Below, in pieces: positions 1-9,959 of a stretch of DNA of 64,000 nt. The stretch is taken from the NCBI GenBank assembly GCA_963793785.1, contig CAWCBH010000003.1:558001-622000 (forward strand), in the 5' to 3' direction. Under the pieces are notes generated by a model. The model searched no databases, had not been told where the DNA came from, and saw nothing but the letters and a program-made list of their open reading frames with translations. This DNA comes from CAWCBH01 sp963793785 (GTDB taxonomy: Bacteria > Actinomycetota > Thermoleophilia > Solirubrobacterales > 70-9). How positions within the stretch are numbered: position 1 is the stretch's first letter; each line of letters opens with the position of its first letter. The translations under genes were made by a program, and so were the position numbers.

Positions 1-446
1 GTGCCGATGGTGGACAGTGCAGCGGTGATTTCGGATGCGCTTGCGAGGAGCTGGTCGAGGGAGTCAGCGTCGCCAGATATCGCCTCACTGAGGATCTGGC
101 CCTGGGCCTGCAACTCGTCCGATAGTTGCGCAATCTGCTGTTCTGCCTCGGCCCCTGCCTCGGTTTCCGGGGCGCCCAGGTCTCCGAGATCGTCGACAAG
201 TGCTTCAGTGGCGGTCACGATTCTGTCGACTTCGGCCTTGAAGCCGTTGACGCTCAGGCTCGCTGGATCGGCGAGCGTCGCTGCGGCCTGATCGACCTCC
301 TCGGCCCAGGTGCTCGTCGCCGAGCACACATCGTCCGCCCAGGCCTCGGCGCTCGTCTCTTCATCGTCGCCGCCGCAGCCGCCGACAGCCAGTGCCAGCG
401 CGGTCAGCCCGCTGCAGAGGGCCAAGAACACTCGTCTGTCAGACAT
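1..446 (-). CDS. Secreted lipoprotein, 3' part outside window
   Basis: Reading the minus strand from the ATG at 446 gives an open frame to the window edge (148 codons, no stop). It starts with a positively charged MSDRR, a hydrophobic stretch and a lipobox-like LAVGGCGGDDEE, so it should be exported and lipid-anchored at Cys about residue 21. The rest is acidic and mostly helical (Ala/Glu/Gln-rich, few aromatic residues), resembling the many small actinobacterial lipoproteins of unknown function. A similar lipoprotein lies at 19438-19917. Function not recognised. The C-terminus is missing because the window ends. Confidence 0.8.
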   Translation of the reverse strand, partial: MSDRRVFLALCSGLTALALAVGGCGGDDEETSAEAWADDVCSATSTWAEEVDQAAATLADPASLSVNGFKAEVDRIVTATEALVDDLGDLGAPETEAGAEAEQQIAQLSDELQAQGQILSEAISGDADSLDQLLASASEITAALSTIG

Positions 447-593
447 GTGGGGCTTCCTTTCCTGCTTGCCAGTCGGTGCGGGTGCGGGTCCGGGTGTGCT
501 CACCGAGCGTCAATCTAGTTGCAGGAGATGCCGCAGGCATCGTCCGAAGTGGGTGATTCCACCCGGCCACGCTTCACCCGCCCCGTTGCAGGC

Positions 594-1166
594 TCAGATC
601 ATCTTGCCGAGCTTGCGAATCTGGAACCCCTTGACGATGTCGCCGATCCCCTGCATCAGGGCCCAGATGCCGGCGAAGACCAGCAGCACGTAGGCCTTCT
701 CGATGAAGAACTGGCCCGCGGTCCAGAAGGCGAGGATGACCATCAGGATCCCCGAGATCAACCCCAGCCACCAGAGCTCGTTCACGAGCCGGCCGGCAAA
801 CGCCTGGATGATCCAGAAGGCGCCGACGATGAAGAACAGGAAGCCGAGCACATCGGCCAGCGCCGCGAAGGTGTTCTCGGGGCTGATCAGCGCGATCACG
901 CCGGAGATCACGAACAACGTCCCGAAGAGGCCGAACAGCCAGCGCCCGGAATCGACCAGCGCCATGACCGCAAACTGCTGGACGCCGGTCGTGAGGAACA
1001 TCAGCCCGACGATCACGCCGACGGTGTTCACCGAGGCCTGGTCGAACTGCAGGATCACCAGGGCGACGATCGACCAGGCGACGCCGACCACCACCCACAG
1101 CCACCAGAACGACGCGGCCTCCTTGATTGCGATCCGGCCCTCCGACGATGCCACGGTGCTTTCCAT
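594..1166 (-). CDS. HdeD/DUF308 family membrane protein
   Basis: A 190-residue protein with six predicted membrane helices in three pairs, the pattern of the HdeD/DUF308 family. Typical short motifs are WSIVALVILQFD near the first helix and GIWALMQGIGDIVKGF near the end. A short charged N-terminus (about 20 residues, cytoplasmic) precedes helix 1. The ATG at 1166 is chosen because a GGGGAG Shine-Dalgarno lies just upstream and because translation further upstream gives antisense nonsense of the neighbouring gene. HdeD of E. coli is linked to acid resistance, but homologues in actinobacteria have no proven role. It is divergent from the dioxygenase-like gene at 1245. Confidence 0.85.
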   Translation of the reverse strand: MESTVASSEGRIAIKEAASFWWLWVVVGVAWSIVALVILQFDQASVNTVGVIVGLMFLTTGVQQFAVMALVDSGRWLFGLFGTLFVISGVIALISPENTFAALADVLGFLFFIVGAFWIIQAFAGRLVNELWWLGLISGILMVILAFWTAGQFFIEKAYVLLVFAGIWALMQGIGDIVKGFQIRKLGKMI

Positions 1167-1244
1167 GCTCTCCCCTTTTTCGGTTTGATTGTGCGCGCGT
1201 AAGCTTGATCGAACGGCCGGACGCGAGCGAAGGAGCGAGGACCG

Positions 1245-3179
1245 ATGAAGCTGGAGGGGATCCACCACATCACCGCGATCACCGAGGACGGGCAGCGCAA
1301 CGTCGACTTCTACGTCGGGGTGATGGGGCTGCGGCTGGTCAAGAAGACCGTCAACCAGGACCAGCCGACCGTCTACCACCTCTTCTACGCCGACGAGAAG
1401 GGCAGCGCCGGGTCCGATCTGACCTTCTTCGAGTTCCCCGGCGTCCCGCGCGGGCGTGCGGGCGCGGGGATGGTCCACCGGATCGTCTGGCGGGTCGCGT
1501 CGGAGGACTCGCTCGACTTCTGGTCTGCGCGGCTCGAGGGCCACGGGGTCGAGGTCGAGCGACACGGCGGAGGGTTGAGCTTCGCAGACCCGGAGGGTCT
1601 CGAGCACGAGCTGGCGGTCGCCGAGGTCGCCGATGCGCCGCTGATCGCCGACCACCCCGAGATCCCGGCCGAGCTGGCGCTGCAGGGATTCCACGCCGTG
1701 CGGGCCTACAGCGAGGCGCCCGACGCCAGCACAGCTCTGCTGGAGGCCTTGGAGTTCGAGCCGGCGGGCGAGGGCTGGGAGGCGCGCGGGGAAAGCCGCG
1801 GCGGGCTCTACCTCTACGACGCTGCCCCGGCCGAGGCCGGGCTGCAGGGCGCGGGCAGCGTTCACCACGTCGCCTGGGCCTCGCAGATGGACGAGCACGA
1901 GGAGTGGCGCGCGAAGGCGATCTCCGGCGGCGCCTCGCCGACGCCGGTGATCGACCGCTTCTACTTTCGCTCGATCTACTTCCGCGAGCCGAGCGGGGTG
2001 CTGTTCGAGATCGCGACCCTGGGACCGGGCTTCACAGTCGACGAGCCGCTGGAGAGCCTCGGCGAGAAGCTCTCGTTGCCGCCGGACTTCGAGCACCTTC
2101 GCGACGAGGTCGAGCCGAACCTGCGCCCGATCGTCAACCCGCAGGGTCGCGACCAAGACGTGACACGGCCGCCCGCGGCGGAATCTGACTTCGTTTGGCG
2201 TGACGCGGACCGCACGGTCGTCTTCGGCACCGAAGCGCTCGGCGGCGCGGTGGCGATCCTCGCCGAGCACGGCTTCGAATCGTTTGCGCTGCTGAGCACG
2301 GAGCGGGCACTGGCCGGGGCGGGCTCGCTCGCAGGCGCCGCCGAGCTCGTGCACGAGGTCGCCGCGGGCGGGGTTCCCGACGCAGCCGCCGCGGCGCTGG
2401 AGCAAGCCTCGGCCCCGAACCTGGTCGCCCTCGGCGGCGGCAGGGTGATCGACACCGCGAAGGCCGTGGCGGCGGTCAGCGGCGCCCGGGTCGCGGCACT
2501 GCCGACGACGATGTCAGGCGCGGAGATGACCGGCATCCACCGGCTTCCGGCCGGGGCCGAGCAGCGGGCGCGGCAGCTGGTCCGCCCGGCGCTGGTGGTG
2601 GCCGATCCGGACGCGATGACGAGCCAGGCCGAGCCGCAGCTGCGGGCCAGCTCGATGAACGCGCTGGCCCACGGAGCCGACTCCCTCTACACGCCGTTCG
2701 CGAATCCGGTCTCGCGGATGACCGCGCTGCGCGGCGCCGAGCTGATCGCGACGGCGCTCGACGAGGAGCCCGGCGAGCGCGACCGTGCCGGGCTGGCGCT
2801 GGGCTCGATCCTCTGCGGATACGCGATCGACTCCGGCCTGTTCGCGCTGCACCACGTGATCTGCCAGACGCTGGTCCGCGTCTGCGGCTCCTCGCACGCG
2901 GAGACCAACGCCTCGATCCTGCCGGGCGCGATGGCGGCGATGCGCGAACGGGCACCCGGGGAGATCGCCGCGCTCGCCGCCGCCCTCCGAACCGCGCCCG
3001 AACAGGTTGCCGACCGAATCGCCGCGCTCGGCCGCCCGCAGGGGCTCGGTGCCGCCGGCGCCGACCGCTCCCGGCTCGAGGAGGCGCTCGACGCGATCGA
3101 GGCCCGCCCCGAGCTGCGCTTCACCCCCGACCCGCCGGGGCGCGAGGAGTTGCGGCGAATCGTCGAATCGGCCTGGTAG
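1245..3179 (+). CDS. VOC-family ring-cleaving dioxygenase fused to maleylacetate-reductase-like Fe-ADH
   Basis: A 644-residue protein with two full enzyme regions. Residues 1-315 are a vicinal oxygen chelate extradiol dioxygenase of the PcpA/LinE/MhqO type: the expected metal ligands are His in GIHHITAI near the start, His in SVHHVAWA (about 207) and Glu in VLFEIATL (about 254). Residues 318-644 match maleylacetate reductase (MacA): it begins DFVWRDADRTVVFG, has the NAD-binding LGGGRVIDTAKAVA, and metal-binding histidines in NALAHGADSLY and ALHHVICQTL. Those two families perform successive steps of (chloro)hydroquinone breakdown, ring cleavage then reduction to 3-oxoadipate, so a fusion makes chemical sense. 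A GTGA sequence at the junction (about 2159) suggests fusion of two overlapping genes. Good AAGGAG site before the ATG. The substrate is not known. Confidence 0.8.
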   Translation: MKLEGIHHITAITEDGQRNVDFYVGVMGLRLVKKTVNQDQPTVYHLFYADEKGSAGSDLTFFEFPGVPRGRAGAGMVHRIVWRVASEDSLDFWSARLEGHGVEVERHGGGLSFADPEGLEHELAVAEVADAPLIADHPEIPAELALQGFHAVRAYSEAPDASTALLEALEFEPAGEGWEARGESRGGLYLYDAAPAEAGLQGAGSVHHVAWASQMDEHEEWRAKAISGGASPTPVIDRFYFRSIYFREPSGVLFEIATLGPGFTVDEPLESLGEKLSLPPDFEHLRDEVEPNLRPIVNPQGRDQDVTRPPAAESDFVWRDADRTVVFGTEALGGAVAILAEHGFESFALLSTERALAGAGSLAGAAELVHEVAAGGVPDAAAAALEQASAPNLVALGGGRVIDTAKAVAAVSGARVAALPTTMSGAEMTGIHRLPAGAEQRARQLVRPALVVADPDAMTSQAEPQLRASSMNALAHGADSLYTPFANPVSRMTALRGAELIATALDEEPGERDRAGLALGSILCGYAIDSGLFALHHVICQTLVRVCGSSHAETNASILPGAMAAMRERAPGEIAALAAALRTAPEQVADRIAALGRPQGLGAAGADRSRLEEALDAIEARPELRFTPDPPGREELRRIVESAW

Positions 3180-3250
3180 CCGCCGCCACGGCTGAATGGG
3201 CGGCTGTCGCCGGCCGGTAACTGGGCACGGCCAGGCGTGTAGGCATCTAG

Positions 3251-4916
3251 GTGAGCGAGGCGCAACTCCTCCGCTACCACGAGTACACCCGCAAGCACGG
3301 CGTCAACTGGGTCATGTACGTCCTGGCGCGATTGCTGCTGCAGCCGTTCTTCCTCCTCTACTTCCGCCTCTCCCGCCACGGCCGCGAGCACACGAAGGTG
3401 AAGGGGGCGCTGATCGTCGCCGCCAACCACCGCAGCTTCCTCGACCCGTTCGTGATCGCCGCCTGCCTGCCCTGGCGGAGGCCGATGAACTACGTCGCCA
3501 AGATGGAGCTGTTCGAAAAGCGCTGGCAGGGTTGGCTGCTTTGCCGGGTCGGCGCCTTCCCGATTCGCCGCGGCGAGTCCGACGAGGAGGCGATGAGGAC
3601 GGCGCGGATGGTCCTCGATCGCGGCGGGACGATCTGCATCTTCCCCGAGGGGACGCGGATTCGCAGCGGCTCGCTGTCGACACCGAAGCGAGGAGTCGGC
3701 CGGCTGGCGCTGCAGACCGGCGCCCAGGTGGTCCCGACCGCGGTGCTCGGGACCGAGCGGGTCCGCCGCGGCTGGCGGATCCGGCCGCGCAAGGTGCGGC
3801 TCCGGCTCGGACGGGCGATGACCTTTCCCCGCGCCGAGCGGCCCTCGCCGGCGCTCGCCGCGACCGTGACGGCGCGGATCTGGCCCAACGTCGAGCTGCA
3901 GTGGGAGGACCTCGGCGGGCTGCCGGCGATGCGCCGCGCTGCGGTGATAGGAGGCGGTAGCTGGGGTACCGCGGTGGCGGTGCTTCTGGCCCGGGGGGGC
4001 CTCGAGGTCCAGCTCGGGACCCGCACCGCCGAGCAGGCGGCGGAGATCGTCGCGCGCCAGCGAGAACCGGCGCTACCTGGAGGGAGTCGCGCTGCCCGAG
4101 TCCCTGCAGGTCAAGCAGGGCTCGGAGATCGAGCTGGCCGGACTCGACCTGGTCTGCCTGGCGATACCTTCGGCCTCGCTGCCGCAGGCGGTCGGGGCGA
4201 TCTCCGACCGCCTCGGCGAGCGGTCCTCGGTCCTGCTGCTCACCAAGGGCCTGGTCGGCCCGCAGGGCCAGCTTCCCTCCGACTACGTGAGCGAGAGGGT
4301 GCGCGCCCGGGCGATCGCCTGCCTCGGCGGTCCCGCCCATGCCCGCGAGGCGGTTTCGGGTTCGGCCGCCCTGGTGCTGGGCTCCGAGGATGCCGACCTG
4401 CGCAGCCAGCTCGGCGAGGTGTTCGACCGCGCCGGACTCGTCTGCGAGCGCTCCGACGACGTCGTCGGGGTGGAGATGGCGGGCGCGGCGAAGAACGCCG
4501 CCGCCCTCGCCGCCGCCGCCGCCGAGCCACACGGCCTCAACGCCGCCGGGATCGCCGCCGCGGAGATCTGGCGCGAGTGCGTCGAGTACGCGATTCGTCA
4601 CGGCGGCAAGCTGGAGACCTTCAGCGGGCTGGCCGGAGTCGGCGACCTGACCGCCACGGTGATGGCGCCCGAGGGCCGCAACCGCAGGGCCGGCGAGCTG
4701 CTCGGACGCGGGACTCCGGCCGAGCAGATTCCGCAGCTGATCGGTCAGGCATCCGAAGGCCTGGACATCGTGCCGCTGATGGCGCAGACGGTTTCCGCGG
4801 CCGGGGTGGACGCCGGTGGCCTCAACGGCCTGGCGGCGCTGATTCGCGGCGAGACCTCCGCCGAGGCCTGGGTGGCGGGCCTGCGCCGGGCGGAGCGCTC
4901 GCGGAGGGCTGCCTAG
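3251..4916 (+). CDS. gpsA: PlsC-like acyltransferase joined to GpsA glycerol-3-phosphate dehydrogenase, one frame break
   Basis: From the GTG at 3251, residues 1-226 are a 1-acylglycerol-3-phosphate acyltransferase: HX4D motif NHRSFLD and FPEGTR, with a hydrophobic N-terminal segment for membrane binding. The same frame runs without a stop into NAD(P)H-dependent glycerol-3-phosphate dehydrogenase, whose own ATG would be at 3929 (GGGSWGTAVAV dinucleotide fold). The frame breaks at about 4052-4062; deleting one base gives continuous GpsA sequence (ENRRYLEGV, LLTKGL, AGAAKNAAA, GVGDLTATV, NRRAGELL) to the TAG at 4914. GpsA makes sn-glycerol-3-phosphate and PlsC acylates its product, so both act in phospholipid synthesis. 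It may be a true fusion or two genes; the break is probably a sequence error. Confidence 0.75.
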
Positions 4917-4962
4917 ATGCCGATCCAGACCGGGCTCGAGAAGCCGGGGGTAGGCTTGACCC

Positions 4963-5526
4963 GTGAGCGAGGAGAGCGCGCCCGCGGAGCCCCGGACGCT
5001 CGATCCGGCCGCCAAGGCGGAGCTGGACCGGGCCTTCGAGGACCTCTACAGGGCCCACCTGCGCGACGTCTACTCCTACGCCTACTACCGGATCGGCAAC
5101 CACCACGACGCCGAGGACCTGACCGAGCAGGCGTTTCTGCAGGCCTACCGGCATTTCGACCGGGCGCGGCGGGAGTCGAACGGGAGGCCCTTGCGACCGT
5201 GGCTGATCCGGATCGCCCACAACCTTGCCTCCAACTACCACCGCGACCGCGCCCGCCGGCCCCAGACACCGCTGGAGAACGCCGACCCGATTCCCGCCAA
5301 GCACGGGACCGAGGCGCTGGTCGAGGGGCGGGAGGAGCTGCGCCAGGTGATCGAGAACCTCGGACACCTTCCCGACGATCGCCGCGAGGCGCTGATCATG
5401 CGGTTCGCGCTCGGCATGGACAACCGCGAGATCGCGCGCGCCCTCGGGCGCACCGACGGGGCGACCAAGGTGCTGATCCACCGGGCGATCAAGCAGCTGC
5501 AGGAGGAGATGAGCCTCAGTGAGTGA
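4963..5526 (+). CDS. ECF-type RNA polymerase sigma factor
   Basis: A 187-residue sigma-70 family protein. Region 2 spans about residues 25-95 (LYRAHLRDVYSYAYYRIGN, then EDLTEQAFLQAY) and region 4 about 125-180 (LPDDRREALIMRFALGMDN, helix-turn-helix NREIARALGRTDGATKVLIHRA). No extra C-terminal domain. Start is a GTG 47 bases after gpsA. It overlaps the next gene by 8 bases, so the two are translationally coupled; ECF factors are usually followed by their inhibitor, which makes the next product a candidate regulator. Target promoters are not evident in the window. Confidence 0.9.
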   Translation: MSEESAPAEPRTLDPAAKAELDRAFEDLYRAHLRDVYSYAYYRIGNHHDAEDLTEQAFLQAYRHFDRARRESNGRPLRPWLIRIAHNLASNYHRDRARRPQTPLENADPIPAKHGTEALVEGREELRQVIENLGHLPDDRREALIMRFALGMDNREIARALGRTDGATKVLIHRAIKQLQEEMSLSE

Positions 5527-5863
5527 CAGCCAGGCCTGGCATCAGCCCGGAGGGGCGATCGACGTCGAACGGTTGTTGAGCGACGCGCTGCGGCCGATCG
5601 AGCCGCCCGAGAAGCTCTCCGGGCGCCTCGAGGAGACCTTCGCCTCGATCACCCAGGCCGCCGCCGACGAGCTCTCCGACTGGGCCGACGAGTTCTCCGA
5701 GAGCGAGCTGGCGGCGCTGCGGGACCCCCGCAACTGGGTTCGCCCGGTGGTCGCGGCCACCGCCGGCGGCGTCGCCACCGGAGCGCTGGTGTTGCTGGAG
5801 ATGCGGCGGCGGGGCCGCCACCGCGCCCGCCACGGCCTGCGCGACCTGCGCTCGCGTCTCTAG
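5519..5863 (+). CDS. Small single-helix membrane protein coupled to ECF sigma factor
   Basis: A 114-residue protein starting with GTG inside the end of the sigma gene. Residues 1-75 are soluble, acidic and helical (GAIDVERLLSDALRPIEPP, LSGRLEETFASITQAA); about 80-98 form one membrane helix (VVAATAGGVATGALVLLEM); the tail is strongly basic (RRRGRHRARHGLRD). It has no zinc-binding HX3CX2C motif. From position it is a candidate anti-sigma or sigma-anchoring factor, but this is inference only; no family was recognised. Its TAG stop shares a CTAG with the stop of the convergent gene at 5860. Confidence 0.75.
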   Translation: MSDSQAWHQPGGAIDVERLLSDALRPIEPPEKLSGRLEETFASITQAAADELSDWADEFSESELAALRDPRNWVRPVVAATAGGVATGALVLLEMRRRGRHRARHGLRDLRSRL

Positions 5864-6267
5864 GCGGGGCGACCCCGACTCGCGAAGCCGGCGGCGACGC
5901 CCAACACCCCCAGCGCGAGGTGGAGGAGGTTCGCCTCGGTGTTGACCGGGATCAGCTGCAGGATCGTGTCGGTCGTATCGCCGCTGCCGAAGTCGATGAA
6001 GCCGAGCACGGCGACCAGCAGGTAGATCGCTCCGAGGCCGAGCGCGTACTGGCGTGAGCGTGTGCCCGCCAGCAGCAGGCCGAGCGCGCCGGTGGCGATG
6101 TGGATCACGTTCTCCCAGCCGTTGACCGTCACCCCGGCGAGCGCCTCGGCCTCGACCGTGTCCCCGACCTCGAAGCTGGCATTGACGAAGAAGCCGAGGA
6201 TGCCGACGATGACGAGCGTGCCGCCGACGAGCGTCGCGTAGAGCCGGGCCGGGCTTGGTCCATCCAC
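5860..6267 (-). CDS. DUF4383-family four-helix membrane protein
   Basis: A 135-residue protein with four predicted membrane helices: about 10-30 (LVGGTLVIVGILGFF), 55-70 (NVIHIATGALGLLLAG), 75-95 (ALGLGAIYLLVAVLGFI) and 112-130 (LLHLALGVLGVAAGF). The NVIHIATGALGL and NLLHLALGVLGVAAG repeats are typical of the DUF4383 family found in actinobacteria, whose role is unknown. The ATG at 6267 has an AAGGAGG ribosome site upstream. It converges on the sigma-linked gene and shares the CTAG stop. Confidence 0.85.
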   Translation of the reverse strand: MDGPSPARLYATLVGGTLVIVGILGFFVNASFEVGDTVEAEALAGVTVNGWENVIHIATGALGLLLAGTRSRQYALGLGAIYLLVAVLGFIDFGSGDTTDTILQLIPVNTEANLLHLALGVLGVAAGFASRGRPA

Positions 6268-6337
6268 CGCATTCCTCCTTCGGATTCGACCGGGAGTCTG
6301 TCGTCTGCAACGGACACGCCGTGGTGATCCGTCGAAG

Positions 6338-6949
6338 ATGGCCGGGCGTAGTCTGAACCGGATCCAAATGCCGATCAGACGAGAAAGGGCCGAGAGGCTC
6401 GCCGACGAGGACCTGATGCCGCTGATCGCGGATCGCGACCCCGAGGCCTTCGAGGTCTTCTACGACCGCCACGGCGGCGCCGCCTACTCGCTCGCCTACC
6501 GGATTGTCGGCTCGCGAGGAGCGGCCGAGGATGTGACCCAGGAGGCCTTCCTCTCGATCTGGCGAAGCGGCGCCCGCTTCGACCGCACCCGGGGCAGCGT
6601 CCGTGCCTGGACCCTGGGAATCGTCCGCAACCGGGCGATCGACTCGCTGCGCCGGGAGGCCGGCAAGGCGCCGCGGCTGACCTTCGACGACGAGGCGACC
6701 CTCGAGCAGCGGCCCTCGGGGGACCTGACCGACGTCGAGGCGCTGCGCAAGCAGGAGGCAGAAGAGCTGCGCGGCGCGATGGCCGAGCTGCCCAGCGAGC
6801 AGTCGAAGGTGATCCAGCTCGCCTACTTCGGCGGCTTCAGCCACTCGGAGATCGCCAACGTTCTCGGGATGCCGCTGGGGACCGTCAAGGGCCGGATGCG
6901 GCTCGGGCTCGAGAAGATGAGGTCGCGACTGGCGGAGGGGATCTCGTGA
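6338..6949 (+). CDS. ECF sigma factor with partner anti-sigma gene
   Basis: A 203-residue sigma-70 factor of the SigK/SigL-like group. Region 2 (about 25-100) includes FYDRHGGAAYSLAYRIVGS and AEDVTQEAFLSIWR; region 4 (about 140-195) includes LPSEQSKVIQLAYFGGFSH and IANVLGMPLGTVKGRMRLG. The ATG at 6338 is the first start; an alternative ATG is at 6368 (MPIRRER). Its stop overlaps the following anti-sigma start by 4 bases (GTGA), the classic sigma/anti-sigma arrangement. An envelope or redox stress role is usual for this pair, but no signal is identified here. Confidence 0.9.
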   Translation: MAGRSLNRIQMPIRRERAERLADEDLMPLIADRDPEAFEVFYDRHGGAAYSLAYRIVGSRGAAEDVTQEAFLSIWRSGARFDRTRGSVRAWTLGIVRNRAIDSLRREAGKAPRLTFDDEATLEQRPSGDLTDVEALRKQEAEELRGAMAELPSEQSKVIQLAYFGGFSHSEIANVLGMPLGTVKGRMRLGLEKMRSRLAEGIS

Positions 6950-7621
6950 GCGAACACGATCGCTGGCACGACGATCTCGCCGCCTATCTGCTCGGCTCCC
7001 TGGAGCCGGCCGAGACGGAGGAGTTCGAGCGCCACCTGGATGGTTGCGAGGAATGCCGCGAGCGGCGCTCGTGGCTGGAGCCGGCCCTGCATCTGCTGCC
7101 CGAGAGCGTCGAGCGCGTCGATCCCGACCCCGGCCTGCGCGATCGGGTGATGGCAGAGGTTCGCGCCGACGCCGCCGCGCGCGGGGGGCGGGTCGCCAGT
7201 GCAGCGGCGCGATCGCCTTCGAGGCTTCCTGCGGCCCGCGATCGGGCTCGCCGGGGCGGCGGTGATCGCCGCCGGAGTCGCCGGCTACGTCGCCGGCACC
7301 GACAGCGACGATCCCTCACAGGAGTTTCGAGGCTCGAAGAACGGCGTCACCGCCAATCTCGAGCGCAAGGGCGACAGCGGCAACCTCGAGGTCTCCGGTC
7401 TGACCCAGCTTCCCTCGACCGAGGTCTACCAGGCATGGGTGCAGCGAAGTGGGCGGATGGAGCAGTCGTCGCTGTTCGCCCCCGGCTCGGACGGCACGGC
7501 CAGCGCCTCGATTCCCCGCAATCTCAACGGGGCCGAGAGGGTGCTGGTCACGATCGAGCCCCGAGGTGGCAGCCAGCAGCCGACCTCGGCGCCGCTGGTC
7601 AGCGTGCCGCTCTCCGACTGA
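6946..7621 (+). CDS. RskA-like anti-sigma factor, one frame break
   Basis: The N-terminus has the anti-sigma zinc motif HLDGCEEC (HX3CX2C) after a helical AAYLLGSLEPAETEEFERH. The middle has one membrane helix (AIGLAGAAVIAAGVAGYVAG) and the C-terminal part is a periplasmic/extracellular RskA domain (EVYQAWVQRSGRMEQSSLF, VTIEPRGGSQQPTSAP). Frame changes at the six-G run 7183-7188: with five Gs the protein reads ARGGGSPVQRRDRL straight through to the stop at 7621, about 224 residues. The extra G is most simply a sequence error; a real slippable tract that turns the inhibitor off cannot be excluded. It should hold the adjacent sigma factor at the membrane until proteolysis. Confidence 0.85.
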
Positions 7622-7672
7622 AGCTCTGAAAGCCGGGAGGCGACGGGTGGCCCTCGCTAGGCTGCCGCCCCG

Positions 7673-8498
7673 ATGAACGGGCAGACCTGCTACCGCCATC
7701 CCGACCGCGAGACCGGCGTCTCCTGCTCCAATTGCGGGCGACCGATCTGCCCGGACTGCATGACCTCGACTCCGGTTGGCATGCGCTGCCCGGAGTGTGC
7801 GCGGCAGAAGACTCGGGTCAGCACCGCAAGCAGCGCCTTCGGGCGCTCCAACGCCGCTCCGGCGACCTACGTCCTGATCGCGCTGAACGGGCTCGCCTTC
7901 CTGGCCGAGATCGCCGGCGGGACGGGCGGATTCGACGCCTCGGGGTCGGTGGTCAACGATTTCGCGCTGCGCGGCAGCGCCGTCGCCGACGGCGAGTGGT
8001 ACCGGATCGTCACCGGAGGCTTCCTTCATGCCGGGCCGGTGCACCTGCTGTTCAACATGTTCGCGCTCTATGTCCTCGGCTCGATGCTCGAGCCGGCGCT
8101 GGGCACCCCCCGCTACGTCGCCCTCTATTTCGCCTCCCTGCTGGCGGGGGCATTCGGAGCCCTGGCGCTGACCGGCGCGGCCGAGAACACCGTCGGCGCC
8201 TCCGGGGCGATCTTCGGGCTCTTCGGGGCCGCATTCGTGATCGCCCGCGGCCGCGGCCTTGACTCGATCGCCGGCCAGATCGGGCTGCTGCTGGTGATCA
8301 ACCTCGCCCTCACCTTCGGGATCCCCGGGATCAGCATCGGCGGCCACCTCGGCGGGCTCGCCGGCGGGACGATCTGCGCGGCTCGCGATCGTGGCCGGCG
8401 ATCGGGGAATGCTGGGAGCGCGGCGCCTCGCCGCCGAGCTGGCCCTGATCGGCGCCGTCGGGATCGTCTCGATCGCCGGCGCGATCGCCGTCGCCTGA
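7673..8498 (+). CDS. Rhomboid-family intramembrane serine protease with zinc finger, one frame break
   Basis: Residues 1-45 hold a B-box-like zinc ribbon (CYRHPDRETGVSCSNCGRP, CPDCM, CPEC). Six or so membrane helices follow with rhomboid signatures: GGFLHAGPVHLLFNMFAL, the catalytic serine in GASGAIFGLFGA, and the catalytic histidine in ISIGGHLGGLAGG. At GG 8380-8381 the frame breaks; removing one G restores a last hydrophobic helix (ALIGAVGIVSIAGAIAVA) and a stop at 8496-8498. It cleaves transmembrane substrates within the membrane; the sigma/anti-sigma pair just upstream is a possible functional context, though nothing proves it. Confidence 0.85.
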
Positions 8499-8520
8499 GC
8501 GGCCGGGCCAGGACGTAAAC

Positions 8521-8546
8521 GGGGCGGGGCCATGCGGCCCCGCCCC
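8521..8546. terminator. GC-rich hairpin between convergent genes
   Basis: A perfect 11-bp stem (GGGGCGGGGCC and its complement) with a four-base ATGC loop lies between the rhomboid gene end (8498) and the beta-helix gene end (8574). There is no T tract, but its position and strength suit a bidirectional terminator. Confidence 0.6.
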
Positions 8547-8573
8547 GGTGCAGCTCGGTGACGAATTCAGTGA

Positions 8574-9853
<1,280 letters not shown>

Positions 9854-9904
9854 CAAGCGCCTCCTTGTCGACGGGACGCCGGCCCCTCGCCGCAATCCTG
9901 CCCG

Positions 9905-9910
9905 ATTATC
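9905..9910 (-). promoter_or_regulatory. Possible -10 box of the beta-helix gene
   Basis: Minus-strand GATAAT 52 bases upstream of the ATG at 9853, in an AT-richer patch that also contains a CGAAT/ATTCG inverted repeat. No convincing -35 box at 17 bases. Confidence 0.3.
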
Positions 9911-9959
9911 GAATCCCCAAAATTCGGTAGAGCGCGGGAACGTATCAGGGGCGGGCGCG

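Noticed and set aside
527..564. Small hairpins GATGCC-GCA-GGCATC and GGGTG-ATTC-CACCC between two minus-strand genes
   Set aside because: Stems of 5-6 bp are expected by chance at this GC content; no T tract.
594..2405. A 603-codon minus-strand frame over the dioxygenase gene
   Set aside because: Only the last 190 codons (HdeD) look like protein; the rest is antisense to the dioxygenase and shows GC-driven open reading.
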